This document shows, one piece after another, positions 24,106 to 33,242 of a DNA stretch of 38,808 bases. The notes below the pieces were generated by a model. The model was not told the DNA's origin and searched no databases. It worked only from the letters and a program-made list of their open reading frames with translations. How positions within the stretch are numbered: position 1 is the first letter of the stretch; each line of letters begins with the position of its first letter. Made by a program: the position numbers and the translations under genes. This DNA is from Bacteroidota bacterium (lineage in GTDB: Bacteria; Bacteroidota; Bacteroidia; Bacteroidales; F082), in the NCBI GenBank assembly GCA_003650425.1, contig QMPP01000004.1, forward strand, positions 1 to 38,808, written 5' to 3'.

Positions 24106-25083
24106 ATGTTAGAACAACTTCAGGCTTTTGATTCTATCCGGCTAAATTTCAGTCCGGCGAGTCTATTTGCCCTCAATCTTACGCTCGCGTTTGTTATGTT
24201 TGGCGTGGCTCTCGAGATTAAAGTCGAACACTTTAAAAAACTGCTTTACAATCCAAAGTCAGCTATAATCGGGTTTGTGTCGCAGTTTTTTTTGTTGCCA
24301 TTTGTTACCTTTTTATTGGTGATTTCGCTGAGCAAATTCATTACGCCAACCATTGCTTTGGGGATGATTTTAGTAGCCGCATGCCCTGGGGGGAATATCT
24401 CCAACTTCATCTCTTCACTATCGAAGGGTAACGTGGCCTTATCAGTAAGTCTTACAGCCATTGCGACTATCGGCGCCATCGTGTTTACCCCGTTAAATTT
24501 CGCAATATGGGGTAAATTAGCCATTAATTTTTTTAACGCCCACAATGGTGCGGCATTGGTACGCCCCATCCAGATAGATGCCGTACAAATGTTTCAAACG
24601 GTATTTATCATTCTTGGAATCCCCATTATTTTGGGAATATTTACCAACACCAAATTCCCAAAATTTACAGCCAAAATAGTAAAGCCCATCAAATCGTTGT
24701 CAATTCTGATTTTTACGGCCATTGTTATCATGGCGCTGGCAAAAAATTTCGATTATTTTATGTTGGTAATAAAATACATATTCCTTATTGTGTTAGGCCA
24801 CAACGCGCTGGCATTTGGTATGGGCTATTTTTTACCGGCTATTTTAAAACGACCCAAGGTGGACAGGAAAACCATCTCTATTGAAACGGGCATACAAAAC
24901 TCGGGATTGGCACTAGTATTAATTTTTAACCCTAAGATATTTCCGCCCGAAATGGAACTTGGCGGGATGGCCATTATTGCAGCCTGGTGGGGTATTTGGC
25001 ACATCATTGCCGGCTTGTTTATCGCGGGTTTATGGACCAACTTTACCTATGGGATTGTCTCCCGAAAACGTAAAAAAGTATAG
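24106..25083 (+). CDS. Bile acid:sodium symporter (BASS) family transporter
   Basis: This 325-residue, about ten-segment inner-membrane protein belongs to the BASS/SBF family, Na+-coupled carriers of organic anions. Family marks are LNLTLAFVMFGVALEI near the N-terminus, VAACPGGNISNFISSLSKGN (about 94-113), the crossing-helix region with the sodium-site Asn residues, and ETGIQNSGLALVLIF near residue 263. Bacterial members carry keto acids, pantothenate or other anions more often than bile salts, and the substrate here cannot be told. It ends 3 bases before the acyltransferase ATG, so the two are probably translated together. Confidence 0.9.
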   Translation: MLEQLQAFDSIRLNFSPASLFALNLTLAFVMFGVALEIKVEHFKKLLYNPKSAIIGFVSQFFLLPFVTFLLVISLSKFITPTIALGMILVAACPGGNISNFISSLSKGNVALSVSLTAIATIGAIVFTPLNFAIWGKLAINFFNAHNGAALVRPIQIDAVQMFQTVFIILGIPIILGIFTNTKFPKFTAKIVKPIKSLSILIFTAIVIMALAKNFDYFMLVIKYIFLIVLGHNALAFGMGYFLPAILKRPKVDRKTISIETGIQNSGLALVLIFNPKIFPPEMELGGMAIIAAWWGIWHIIAGLFIAGLWTNFTYGIVSRKRKKV

Positions 25084-25086
25084 TTT

Positions 25087-26439
25087 ATGGGATTTCAAAA
25101 TATCGAGCAGAAATCGGTTGGCTACAGGTTGTTGTTTTGTTATGTCAGGTTTTGGTATAGAACGGTTTTTTATCGGAAAGTTGTTATTGTACATTACGAT
25201 AACGTACCTGAAAACAAATCGTTAATGTTTACACCCAACCATCAAAACGCGTTGATGGATGCGCTGGCCATGCTTTTCTCGGTTAAAAACCAGTTGGTTT
25301 TCATGGCTCGCTCCGACATCTTTAAAAAGTTTGCCCCCATTCTCTATTTTTTAAAAATTTTACCCATTTACCGTATCCGCGATGGCATTGATACTCTAAA
25401 AAAAAATCAGGCGGTTTTTAACAAAACTGTTGATGTTCTAAACGCCTATAACGGACTGGTGATTCTTCCCGAAGGCAATCATGCCGGCATACGCCAATTA
25501 CGACCGCTTAAAAAAGGTTTTGCACGTATCGCCTTTCAAACAGAAGAAACCGGCAAAGTAACCGAGGGTATTAGTGTGGTTCCTGTTGGTATCGATTACG
25601 ACGATTATACCCATTGTCGTAGTAGAAAAATTATTGTTTTTGGAAAGCCCATCCCGGTCGCCGATTTTATGGATAGCTACCACGAAAATCCCGCCATTGG
25701 TCTTAACCTGATTAAAAATCATCTCGCAGGAAAGATGAAGGAACTCATTATCAATATTGAAACGGTTGAGTATTACGACCTGATTAATGAACTAAGGGTT
25801 ATTTTCAGAAAAGAGATGTGTTTAAAAACCAATCGAAATCCCAATGATGAAGCCGATGGCTTTTATGCCGACCGGCAGTTTGTTGACTTGTACGACACGG
25901 CCATCGAAAAGACGCCTGAAACAGTAGCCGTAATTAACGACGATTTTCAAAAGCTTAGTAAAATTTTAAAGAGATATAAGTTGTTGGTTGGCGACTTGGT
26001 TACCAAGCCTTCGGTACCGCTTGTAATTGTGGAAACCCTTTTGCTATTAATAACCTTTCCTGTTTTTGTTTATGGCTGGATTAACCACCTTTTACCGTTT
26101 CAATTACCTCTCTATCTTACACGGAGAGTAAAAGACGAAATATTTCAAACCTCATTTTTGTTTGTGCTGACGATGCTGTTTTTTCCCATCTTCTACCTGC
26201 TTCAAACCGTTGTAGTATGGATGTTATTGGCTAACGGATGGATGGCAATGGGTTATCTTGCTACGCTGCCTCTGTTTGCCATACTTTCGTGGAAATGGAA
26301 AAATCTGTTTCAACACACCGTTGTTGATTTCAGAAAAATAAAGCTTTTTAATTCCGGTGTGGGTTCCCGAGTCAATACTTTATTCAATAATATCATTCAG
26401 AAAACCAATAATTTAATCGATTTACATTTAGACTCATAA
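25087..26439 (+). CDS. PlsC-type glycerolphosphate acyltransferase with C-terminal membrane segments
   Basis: A 450-residue membrane-associated acyltransferase probably acting in phospholipid synthesis. The PlsC domain covers about 40-230: NHQNALMDA (51-59) is motif I with His52 and Asp58 spaced H-x5-D, not the usual H-x4-D, IYRIRDG (94-100) is motif II and PEGNHAG (128-134) is motif III. These variations match a Bacteroidota subgroup, recalled from memory. The C-terminal third contains three or four hydrophobic segments (about 315-400) not found in E. coli PlsC. Possible substrates are glycerol-3-phosphate, lysophosphatidate or an amino lipid. Confidence 0.85.
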   Translation: MGFQNIEQKSVGYRLLFCYVRFWYRTVFYRKVVIVHYDNVPENKSLMFTPNHQNALMDALAMLFSVKNQLVFMARSDIFKKFAPILYFLKILPIYRIRDGIDTLKKNQAVFNKTVDVLNAYNGLVILPEGNHAGIRQLRPLKKGFARIAFQTEETGKVTEGISVVPVGIDYDDYTHCRSRKIIVFGKPIPVADFMDSYHENPAIGLNLIKNHLAGKMKELIINIETVEYYDLINELRVIFRKEMCLKTNRNPNDEADGFYADRQFVDLYDTAIEKTPETVAVINDDFQKLSKILKRYKLLVGDLVTKPSVPLVIVETLLLLITFPVFVYGWINHLLPFQLPLYLTRRVKDEIFQTSFLFVLTMLFFPIFYLLQTVVVWMLLANGWMAMGYLATLPLFAILSWKWKNLFQHTVVDFRKIKLFNSGVGSRVNTLFNNIIQKTNNLIDLHLDS

Positions 26440-26466
26440 AAAAACTGTTTCTGAATAAAAAAATAG

Positions 26467-26474
26467 TATATTTG
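26467..26474 (+). promoter_or_regulatory. -7 box for tRNA-Leu
   Basis: TATATTTG matches TAnnTTTG exactly and lies 28 bases before the tRNA 5' end. A TTTC at 26448-26451 is a weak, slightly close -33 candidate. Confidence 0.5.
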
Positions 26475-26502
26475 CAGCCCGATTTTTAAATAGCTAATCG
26501 TT

Positions 26503-26584
26503 GCGGGTGTGGCGAAATTGGTAGACGCGCTAGACTTAGGATCTAGTGCCGTAAGGCATGGGGGTTCGAGTCCCTTCACCCGCA
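26503..26584 (+). tRNA. tRNA-Leu (anticodon TAG)
   Basis: A complete 82-base class II cloverleaf. The acceptor stem is GCGGGTG (26503-26509) with CACCCGC (26577-26583) and discriminator A26584. The anticodon stem CTAGA/TCTAG (26530-26534, 26542-26546) holds loop CTTAGGA with anticodon TAG, reading CUA and other CUN codons. The long variable arm is TGCCGTAAGGCA and the T arm has GGTTCGAGTCC. CCA is not encoded. A T run follows directly, and the trigger factor gene starts 20 bases later. Confidence 0.97.
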
Positions 26585-26604
26585 CTTTTTTTAAACATTA
26601 ATTC

Positions 26605-27957
26605 ATGAATATTACGCAGGAATCCAATGGCAATCTTCAGGCCATTATTCATATTAATCTTACAAAAGAAGATTATATTGAGAAAGTAAACAGCACGTTA
26701 AAAGATTATCGTAAAAAAGCCAACATGCCGGGTTTCCGCCCGGGAATGGTGCCTATGGGCATGATTAAAAAAATGTATGGACAGCAGGTTACTGCCGACG
26801 AGGTGAATAAAACCGTATCTGAAGCATTGAACAACTATATTGATGAGAACAAAATCAATGTGTTGGGATACCCAATGCCTAACATGGAAAAAACCAAGCC
26901 CATCGATTTTAGCACCGCAGAAGGACTTGATTTCTTTTTTGATATTGGTATCGCACCCGAATTCGATGTTGATTTGAAAAAAGAGGGCTTTGAAGTACCT
27001 TATTATAAAATTGAGGTTACCGATAAAGAGGTTGAGAATGCCCTTAACGATATTAAAGTGCGTTTTGGCGAAGAAGAGCATCCTGAAAAAGCAGAAGAGG
27101 GTGATGGCGTTCAGGGAAAATTTGTTCAGCTCGACAATGAGGGCAATGTTGTGAAGGGTGGTGTTGAACACGAGGGCTATTTCAGAATTGTAGATTTGAA
27201 GCTAAAAACCATTCAGAAAAAGTTTTACGGTAAATCAGTCGATACTGTGGTTGCTTTAAACCCTATGAATGCTTTTAAAGACGAAGCCAAAGTTAAAGCA
27301 CTATTAGGCGATGGTGTTGATGAGGAAGCGTTGAAATCGGATTATCAGTTTACCATTACTGATGTTATTCGTCACAAAGAGGCTGAATTGAATGAGGAAA
27401 CTTTTAAAAAGGTGTTCCCTTCCGATGATATTAAAACTATCGAAGATTTTAAAGCCCGTATTAAAAAGGATTTGGAAAAGCATTACGCTAAAGATAGTGC
27501 TCGTCAGTTTACCAGTGATGTTATTACCAAGCTTATTGAAGAGAGCAACATCGAATTGCCGGATGCATTTTTAAAACGCTGGTTACTCGATAGCAATCAG
27601 GGTAAAATTACCGAAGAGCAGCTGGAATCACAATACGACAGTTACGCTAAAACCTTTAAATGGCAGCTGGTTGAAGATAAATTAAAAGCTCAGTTTGGTA
27701 ATCAGCTTACGGTTGATAACGAAGCAGTACGCGATAAGGTTAGAGCCTATTTTCAGGTTCAGGGAAAAGAGAACTCCAACCCTCAAATTGAACAAATTGT
27801 TGATCAAATTTTGAGCAATAAAGAAGAGGGACAGAAAATCTATAGTGAGCTGATGGATGAAAAGCTGAGCGCTGTTTTTATAGAAAACGTGAAAAGCAAA
27901 GAAGAAGTCGTTACTCCTGAAAAGTTTATGGAGATCGTTCAAAAGGTTAATGTTTAG
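26605..27957 (+). CDS. tig: Trigger factor
   Basis: Ribosome-bound chaperone that receives nascent chains at the exit tunnel. It has 450 residues. The N-terminal ribosome-binding domain ends with the signature GFRPGMVPMGMIKKMYG (about 44-60), near the canonical GFRxGKxP motif. The middle region (about 150-240) is the position of the FKBP-type domain, and the rest is the helical C-terminal substrate cradle. It is the first gene of tig-clpP-clpX, a widely conserved proteostasis order, with 18 bases to clpP. It may be partly read through from the tRNA-Leu promoter. Confidence 0.94.
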   Translation: MNITQESNGNLQAIIHINLTKEDYIEKVNSTLKDYRKKANMPGFRPGMVPMGMIKKMYGQQVTADEVNKTVSEALNNYIDENKINVLGYPMPNMEKTKPIDFSTAEGLDFFFDIGIAPEFDVDLKKEGFEVPYYKIEVTDKEVENALNDIKVRFGEEEHPEKAEEGDGVQGKFVQLDNEGNVVKGGVEHEGYFRIVDLKLKTIQKKFYGKSVDTVVALNPMNAFKDEAKVKALLGDGVDEEALKSDYQFTITDVIRHKEAELNEETFKKVFPSDDIKTIEDFKARIKKDLEKHYAKDSARQFTSDVITKLIEESNIELPDAFLKRWLLDSNQGKITEEQLESQYDSYAKTFKWQLVEDKLKAQFGNQLTVDNEAVRDKVRAYFQVQGKENSNPQIEQIVDQILSNKEEGQKIYSELMDEKLSAVFIENVKSKEEVVTPEKFMEIVQKVNV

Positions 27958-27975
27958 CCAGAAAAAAATACAATC

Positions 27976-28659
27976 ATGAATAGCAGTAGTAAAGAATTCA
28001 GAAAATTTGCCACCGGACATCTCGCTATCAGTAGCCTGACGTTAGACCGTTATAACTCGATCTATGGTAATTACATCTCTCCAACCATTATTGAAGAGCG
28101 CCAGCTTAATGTTGCTCAAATGGATGTTTTTTCACGATTGATGATGGATCGGATTATCTTTCTCGGTGTTCCCATCGACGATAATGTAGCTAACATTATT
28201 CAGGCTCAGCTTCTCTTTTTGGAATCCAACGATTCAAAACGTGATATTCAAATTTATTTGAATACACCAGGGGGATCAGTTTATGCGGGATTAGGTATTT
28301 ACGACACTATGCAGTATATCCAGCCCGATGTGGCTACCATCTGTACAGGTATGGCAGCCTCCATGGGTGCTATTATTTTATGTGCAGGCGAAAAAGGAAA
28401 ACGTACCGCACTCACCCATTCAAGGGTATTGATTCATCAACCCATGGGCGGTGCACAGGGACAGGCTTCCGATATAGAAATTACAGCTCGTGAGATTTCA
28501 AAACTCAAAAAGGAACTCTACGACATTATTTCTAAACATTCATCTCAGACTTATAAAAAAGTTTGGAATGATTCCGATCGTGACTATTGGATGACAGCCA
28601 AAGAGGCTAAGGAATATGGAATGATTGATGAAATTCTTGTCAGAAAAAAGACAAAGTAA
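27976..28659 (+). CDS. clpP: ATP-dependent Clp protease proteolytic subunit
   Basis: ClpP forms the 14-subunit peptidase chamber that degrades proteins fed by ClpX. It has 227 residues, including an N-terminal stretch of about 30 residues longer than E. coli ClpP. The catalytic triad is Ser129 (GMAASMGA), His154 (LIHQPMGG) and probably Asp203 (SDRDYWM). YLNTPGGSVYAGLGIYD (94-110) is the substrate/oxyanion region and MTAKEAKEYGMIDEI is the conserved C-terminal helix. It stands between tig and clpX. Confidence 0.96.
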   Translation: MNSSSKEFRKFATGHLAISSLTLDRYNSIYGNYISPTIIEERQLNVAQMDVFSRLMMDRIIFLGVPIDDNVANIIQAQLLFLESNDSKRDIQIYLNTPGGSVYAGLGIYDTMQYIQPDVATICTGMAASMGAIILCAGEKGKRTALTHSRVLIHQPMGGAQGQASDIEITAREISKLKKELYDIISKHSSQTYKKVWNDSDRDYWMTAKEAKEYGMIDEILVRKKTK

Positions 28660-28686
28660 TAAAGCATCATCGGAATTACTATCTGC

Positions 28687-28735
28687 AAACCCCATGAACA
28701 GCCTCCGGCCGATTCATCGAATAAATGGGTTTTTT
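28687..28735 (+). terminator. Imperfect terminator or attenuator between clpP and clpX
   Basis: AAACCC(C)AT at 28687-28695 pairs with ATGGGTTT at 28725-28732, with one bulged C, and runs into TTTTT. The loop itself can fold: ATGAA/TTCAT around GCC-TCC-GGC (28694-28717). It may partly uncouple clpX from clpP. Confidence 0.5.
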
Positions 28736-28781
28736 AGATGGTAATTTTTTTACTTTTACAAGCAAATATCGACGAAGTAAC

Positions 28782-30035
28782 ATGGCAAAAAAAGATAACA
28801 AAGAGCAAGCCTGCTCCTTTTGTGGCAGACCACAGTCGCAGGTAGGAATGCTCATTTCAGGACTTGATGGACAAATTTGTAACGAATGTGTTGAGCAAGC
28901 TTATCAAATAGTAAAAGAAGAAATTAAGTCGAAAAGCAAAGACTTTACCCTGCCGGAGCTGGATACCATGAATACGCCTGCCGAAATCAAGGCATTTCTC
29001 GACCAGTATGTGATTGGACAGGAGCAGGCTAAAAAAATTCTTTCGGTTGCCGTTTACAATCACTACAAGCGTATTGGCCACGACGCCATGGTGAAGGAGG
29101 TGGAAATAGATAAATCAAATATTATTTTGGTGGGCGAAACAGGCACAGGAAAAACTCTGTTGGCTCAAACCATTGCCCGTATGTTGCATGTGCCATTTGC
29201 CATTGCTGATGCTACTGTTTTAACTGAAGCAGGGTATGTGGGTGAAGATGTAGAAAGCATTTTAAGCCGATTATTGCAAGCTGCCGACTTTAACGTGGAA
29301 GCTGCCGAGCGGGGTATCATCTTTATTGATGAAATAGATAAGATTGCCCGCAAAAGCGATAACCCCTCCATCACACGCGATGTTTCTGGCGAGGGTGTTC
29401 AGCAGGCTATGCTTAAGTTGCTGGAAGGAACTGTTGTGAATGTTCCCCCGCAAGGAGGCCGTAAACATCCCGAACAAAAAATGATTCGGGTAAATACAAA
29501 AAATATTCTTTTCGTTGCCGGTGGAGCCTTTCAGGGAATCGAACGCATTATTGCGGCTCGTATGCGCACTTCGGTGGTAGGTTACTCCTTTGCAGGACAT
29601 AAAGATGATGAAGTGGATAAAGAAAACCTATTACAATACATCTCTCCTGCCGATTTGAAAAAATTTGGCCTTATTCCTGAAATCGTCGGAAGGCTTCCTA
29701 TTTTAACTTATTTAGATCCTCTGGATAAAGAGGCTTTGAAAAAAATATTGTTAGAACCGAAAAATGCCTTAATCAAGCAGTTCGAATCACTTTTTGAAAT
29801 GGATGGAATCAAGCTCTCTTTTGAAAAATCGGTTTACGATTTCATTGTTGATAAATCAATGGAATTTAAATTGGGCGCAAGGGGATTACGGTCAATTCTT
29901 GAAGGCATATTGATGGATGCCATGTTTGAGCTGCCTTCTGAAAAGAAAAACAAAAAAACTTTCAGGGTAACACGCCGTTATGCTGAAGAAAAATTTAGCA
30001 AAGCCAATGTTGCCAAGCTTAAAGTAGCCAGCTGA
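28782..30035 (+). CDS. clpX: ATP-dependent Clp protease ATPase subunit ClpX
   Basis: ClpX unfolds substrates and threads them into ClpP. From ATG 28782 it has 417 residues. The N-terminal zinc domain has Cys11, Cys14, Cys33 and Cys36 (ACSFCGR, ICNECV). The AAA+ domain follows with Walker [14 protein letters not shown], Walker [15 protein letters not shown], the sensor-like region, and the C-terminal [21 protein letters not shown]. The ClpP-contact loop reads IGF-like 'VVGYSFAG' nearby. An in-frame ATG at 28725 would place 19 residues, and part of a terminator hairpin, before the zinc domain, so I reject it. It ends 4 bases from the convergent gene. Confidence 0.95.
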   Translation: MAKKDNKEQACSFCGRPQSQVGMLISGLDGQICNECVEQAYQIVKEEIKSKSKDFTLPELDTMNTPAEIKAFLDQYVIGQEQAKKILSVAVYNHYKRIGHDAMVKEVEIDKSNIILVGETGTGKTLLAQTIARMLHVPFAIADATVLTEAGYVGEDVESILSRLLQAADFNVEAAERGIIFIDEIDKIARKSDNPSITRDVSGEGVQQAMLKLLEGTVVNVPPQGGRKHPEQKMIRVNTKNILFVAGGAFQGIERIIAARMRTSVVGYSFAGHKDDEVDKENLLQYISPADLKKFGLIPEIVGRLPILTYLDPLDKEALKKILLEPKNALIKQFESLFEMDGIKLSFEKSVYDFIVDKSMEFKLGARGLRSILEGILMDAMFELPSEKKNKKTFRVTRRYAEEKFSKANVAKLKVAS

Positions 30036-30039
30036 TAAT

Positions 30040-32187
30040 TTATAGCTTAATCCTCGCCTGGACTTTAATTTCCGTTTTGTGGTTTTCGCTAATCTCATCG
30101 GCTCCCGAACCAATACTGTTACGGTTGAAAAATGTTGTTTGTGCCATCCGCACCCAAAAAGTAACTTTTCTACCCGCGCTAATTTTTGCAATCAGGTAAA
30201 TACGTTGACCGTTTCCGTAGTAGGCCGGTACGCTAAAAGCATATAACACATCATTTTCGTAAGCGTAAATTCTGCTATCCCACGAACTGGTGCTAAACAG
30301 AGCGTAGCGTAAAGTAATCGTAAGCGGCAGGGTGCCGGGACGGTAAAGCACATCCTGGTAGAGCAAATAGCCATGGTCGGTGTGATGGTTTAGCGGGTCA
30401 TGATAATTAATGTACTCCATCCGGTTTTTAAGCACAATAGTATGCGTCAAACTCCACGAAAGGTTAAATCGGAGGTTATCTTGTGTTGTGTTGTTGCTTT
30501 GAGCCAGATAATCGTACATCCCGTTAAAGTTTTCCTGCTTTTCTTTATGGCGATACTTGATGTACATGGTAGCCCGGTGCGATGGTGAAAAATTTAGCTG
30601 AAACAGAAAATCTTTTCCATAAGAGGGAAAGTCAGCCTGAAAGCGTAACCATGGAAACCGATGAAAATCGACGTAACCCGACAGGGAGAAGCTTTTTGAC
30701 AGCAGGGCTAAAAAACCAAAGTAAAAACCCTCTTCGTTACTGCCATTTTGAGTGGCTCCAAATGGAGATGCATAGAAATTATGAAAATTCTTGCTGTAGT
30801 TGTGATAGGTAATGTTAAACAAAAAGCGATCGGTAAACCCGGTGTTTATTCCTACCAGGGCAGCATAACCACCGGTTTGCGTCAAAGCGGTTTCTCCAAA
30901 AAAATTTATTTTATTCAGGATGACATTAAAATCAAACCCATAATGGGTTTCTTTATTGCCTGAAAACGAAAACCGTTTGTAAGGTGCATCATCCGAAAGG
31001 ATGGGCTCGTTTAATAGCGATTGAAAGGCTGTAGCACCAATTTCAACAGACTGATGCCTGAACCGCAGATGTCCACCATAAGCCTGAATATTAATGGCAT
31101 CCTTATCAAGTAACTCATTAATGGTTCGGTGCATGCTCGTTTCTTGAAGCGTGGTTACCACGGGTTGTTCCAGCGTGTCGGTTTCAATTAGGTTAGCATC
31201 AATGTTATTGTTGGAATAGAAACCTGTCAATTGTACCGACTTGAACTGAACCGTTGCGGCAACACCCCTGAGGAATCGATTTTCGTTAACAGAAGTATTG
31301 GCACGAAGCCCGTTGCCAAATCGTTTAACGTAAATAGCCTGAGCCGATTTTCCGAATGCCAACGCCGTCCATAGGTTAAGCCCCTGGCCAAATTGTAAGT
31401 GATAGTCGCCCACCACCAGTTTTTTTATAATACCTAAATCCGCCATGAAAATATGAGCCGAATAAAAGTCGAAGTGGTTGGTTATTTTGTTGCCAACAAT
31501 ATTTAATACAGTATCGGGAAGATTCTTTTTGTTCCACACTTCACCGGCATCTTTTTCCAATGTAAATCCCATTCGGATACGCTTTTTATATTGAAAAGCA
31601 TAACGTGTGTAAAGTTTTACCGGATTACCGAGATAGGCTGTGCCGGGATGGTTGATGGCAGAGTCGGAAGGAATTTGATAACCTGCGCTTTTTTCAGGTG
31701 TTTGCCGATAGCGTAACAGCAACTGATGCCTTCCGTAGTGAAAAACACTCTTCAGCTTTATTGGTTCGGCCTTTTTGATGGGGCCAAAACGTACAAAAGG
31801 TAGCATTCGTTGTATTATTTCACGATTAAGCCCATCAATATACATCAGCTCATATTTCGAAAGAATATCACCATTCCATTCGCGGTAGCGCTTTATGTTG
31901 TTAACCTGAATATCGTTGAGCAGCTTGAGCCTTTCCAGCTCGTCAATTTCATCCTTGTCGTTAATATTGATACGATGTTTTCGGTAATAGTTGTAGTCAT
32001 CAATCAAGTCGGAATAGTCGAGGTTTAGGTCGTTTCCCGAGGCGATGGACTCCAGTTGGTCGGTAATAAATTCTGTTTGATTGATGGCATTAGTGTCAGG
32101 CTGTTGAGCCGAAATATAAAGTGGCAGCATTATTAATACAATGGTAACAAAACGGATGAACCTGTTATGTGGATGATTGGCTGACAT
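30040..32187 (-). CDS. Exported helix-hairpin-helix protein with beta-barrel-like C-terminal region
   Basis: A 715-residue protein with a signal peptide (about 10-28, ending PLYISAQ). Residues about 55-135 hold short helix-hairpin-helix-like repeats (NINDKDEIDELERLKLLND, then LSKYELMYIDGLNREIIQR), like the ComEA-type 'HHH domain' proteins annotated in Bacteroidota. The remainder is rich in alternating aromatic strands (YTRYAFQYKKRIRMGFTLE, LLLRYRQ, TLRYALFS), ends with aromatic-poor KTEIKVQARIKL, and suggests an outer-membrane barrel. The role is not established. The start is 3 bases after the PorV-like gene, so the two are an operon. I saw no terminator between it and convergent clpX. Confidence 0.75.
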   Translation of the reverse strand: MSANHPHNRFIRFVTIVLIMLPLYISAQQPDTNAINQTEFITDQLESIASGNDLNLDYSDLIDDYNYYRKHRININDKDEIDELERLKLLNDIQVNNIKRYREWNGDILSKYELMYIDGLNREIIQRMLPFVRFGPIKKAEPIKLKSVFHYGRHQLLLRYRQTPEKSAGYQIPSDSAINHPGTAYLGNPVKLYTRYAFQYKKRIRMGFTLEKDAGEVWNKKNLPDTVLNIVGNKITNHFDFYSAHIFMADLGIIKKLVVGDYHLQFGQGLNLWTALAFGKSAQAIYVKRFGNGLRANTSVNENRFLRGVAATVQFKSVQLTGFYSNNNIDANLIETDTLEQPVVTTLQETSMHRTINELLDKDAINIQAYGGHLRFRHQSVEIGATAFQSLLNEPILSDDAPYKRFSFSGNKETHYGFDFNVILNKINFFGETALTQTGGYAALVGINTGFTDRFLFNITYHNYSKNFHNFYASPFGATQNGSNEEGFYFGFLALLSKSFSLSGYVDFHRFPWLRFQADFPSYGKDFLFQLNFSPSHRATMYIKYRHKEKQENFNGMYDYLAQSNNTTQDNLRFNLSWSLTHTIVLKNRMEYINYHDPLNHHTDHGYLLYQDVLYRPGTLPLTITLRYALFSTSSWDSRIYAYENDVLYAFSVPAYYGNGQRIYLIAKISAGRKVTFWVRMAQTTFFNRNSIGSGADEISENHKTEIKVQARIKL

Positions 32188-32190
32188 GGG

Positions 32191-33012
32191 TTAGAAAGCG
32201 TAAGATAATGATGCTTGCGGGCTAAATCCCAGTGTTTGATGCATGATGGCTGCGATATCAAATTGCATCCTTTTAATGTGAATTCCAAAGCCAATAGCAA
32301 AGACCTCTTCTCCGGAGGAAAACCCGGTTCGCATGAAGAATTTCTTTTTGAGGCTGTACTCCAATCCTCCGCGGATAATAACCTTCGGGTAGAAACTGCT
32401 TTTCTCAGCTTCAACGGTGGCCAAAAAACTTTCCGAAAAATGCCAGGTTAGTCCAAAGCGGATGATGGCAGGAACACGCTCATCGGCATAGTCGGAAAAC
32501 TTTACCCTGATAGGGTTATAAACATAAGCTCCCAGCGTTACTTCATTAGAAATATCCGATTGTACCCCCAGCTCAAAAGTTATATTCTTTTTAGAACCAT
32601 AGCCTTGTCCAAGTGTGGTTTGCAGGTAGTCAAGTTGCAGTCCTATTCTGAGGTATTTTCCAAAAGCCCGGGCATAAACAAGCCCGACTTTCATTTCGTT
32701 GTATTGTTGGTAACCAAAGTGGTTGAAATCAATCCCCAAAACACCGGCACCTGTAGGATAGGCAATGGCAACTGTTTTGTTGCTCAATTGGTTAAGGCTG
32801 AATTTGCTTTCGTATGAGATGCCTGCAGCAGGGTTTTTAAGCGTGGCTAAGCCGGCCTGGTTATTCAGTATATTCCAAAATCCCGTTAAGGCTGTTGATG
32901 ACCGGCATATACCTGCATTGCGGGCTCCAAGCGGAAAGAGATTGCCTCCGGCAAACAGCGCTGATGGCAACAGAAAGATTGCAATGAGGATAATATGTTG
33001 TAAAGTTTTCAT
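32191..33012 (-). CDS. PorV/PorQ-like outer-membrane beta-barrel protein
   Basis: From ATG 33012 this is a 273-residue exported protein with a signal peptide (ending PSALFAG) followed by FPLGARNAGICRSSTALTG, the N-terminal plug signature of the PorV/PorQ (UPF0164/FadL-like) barrels, and NNQAGLATLKNPAAGISYES. The rest alternates beta strands and ends in SLSYAF, a terminal aromatic residue typical of outer-membrane barrels. A start at 33036 would precede the signal peptide by eight residues. PorV and PorQ themselves serve type IX secretion. This relative may or may not. It is co-transcribed with the HHH protein. Confidence 0.75.
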   Translation of the reverse strand: MKTLQHIILIAIFLLPSALFAGGNLFPLGARNAGICRSSTALTGFWNILNNQAGLATLKNPAAGISYESKFSLNQLSNKTVAIAYPTGAGVLGIDFNHFGYQQYNEMKVGLVYARAFGKYLRIGLQLDYLQTTLGQGYGSKKNITFELGVQSDISNEVTLGAYVYNPIRVKFSDYADERVPAIIRFGLTWHFSESFLATVEAEKSSFYPKVIIRGGLEYSLKKKFFMRTGFSSGEEVFAIGFGIHIKRMQFDIAAIMHQTLGFSPQASLSYAF

Positions 33013-33113
33013 GAGTAAAGCAAGTTGAGCTATCAATGCCTTAAAAGTACAAAATATTTTTTAAAAATTGGATAAATTGAAATCGTTATCTTCGTATCCA
33101 AAAATTTATTAGT

Positions 33114-33242
33114 GTGGCGTTAACCGTGATAGAGTTTTTGAAGACCCTCAGAGAGCATAATAACCGTGAGTGGTTTAACGATAATAAGTAACTTTATCTG
33201 AAAGCCAGGGAGCAATTCGATGCTTTTGTCAATTTGCTTTAA
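33114..33242 (+). pseudogene. N-terminal relic of a DUF2461 gene
   Basis: Plus-strand codons from 33114 read VALTVIEFLKTLREHNNREW, then FNDNK, stop (TAA 33189-33191), and in the same frame LYLKAREQFDAFVNLL, stop (33240-33242). This is the N-terminus of DUF2461 (TIGR02453): the family begins with a phrase like LxFLxxLKxNNxREWFxxNKxxYxxAKxxFxxFVxxL. Only about 40 of some 220 residues remain, interrupted by a nonsense codon and cut off where the convergent pgpH-like gene ends. A TATCTTCG box (33087-33094) may be its old promoter. Confidence 0.8.

Noticed and set aside
28725-28781. Upstream ATG for clpX
   Set aside because: It overlaps the terminator-like hairpin, and the added 19 residues precede the canonical ClpX N-terminus and zinc domain.
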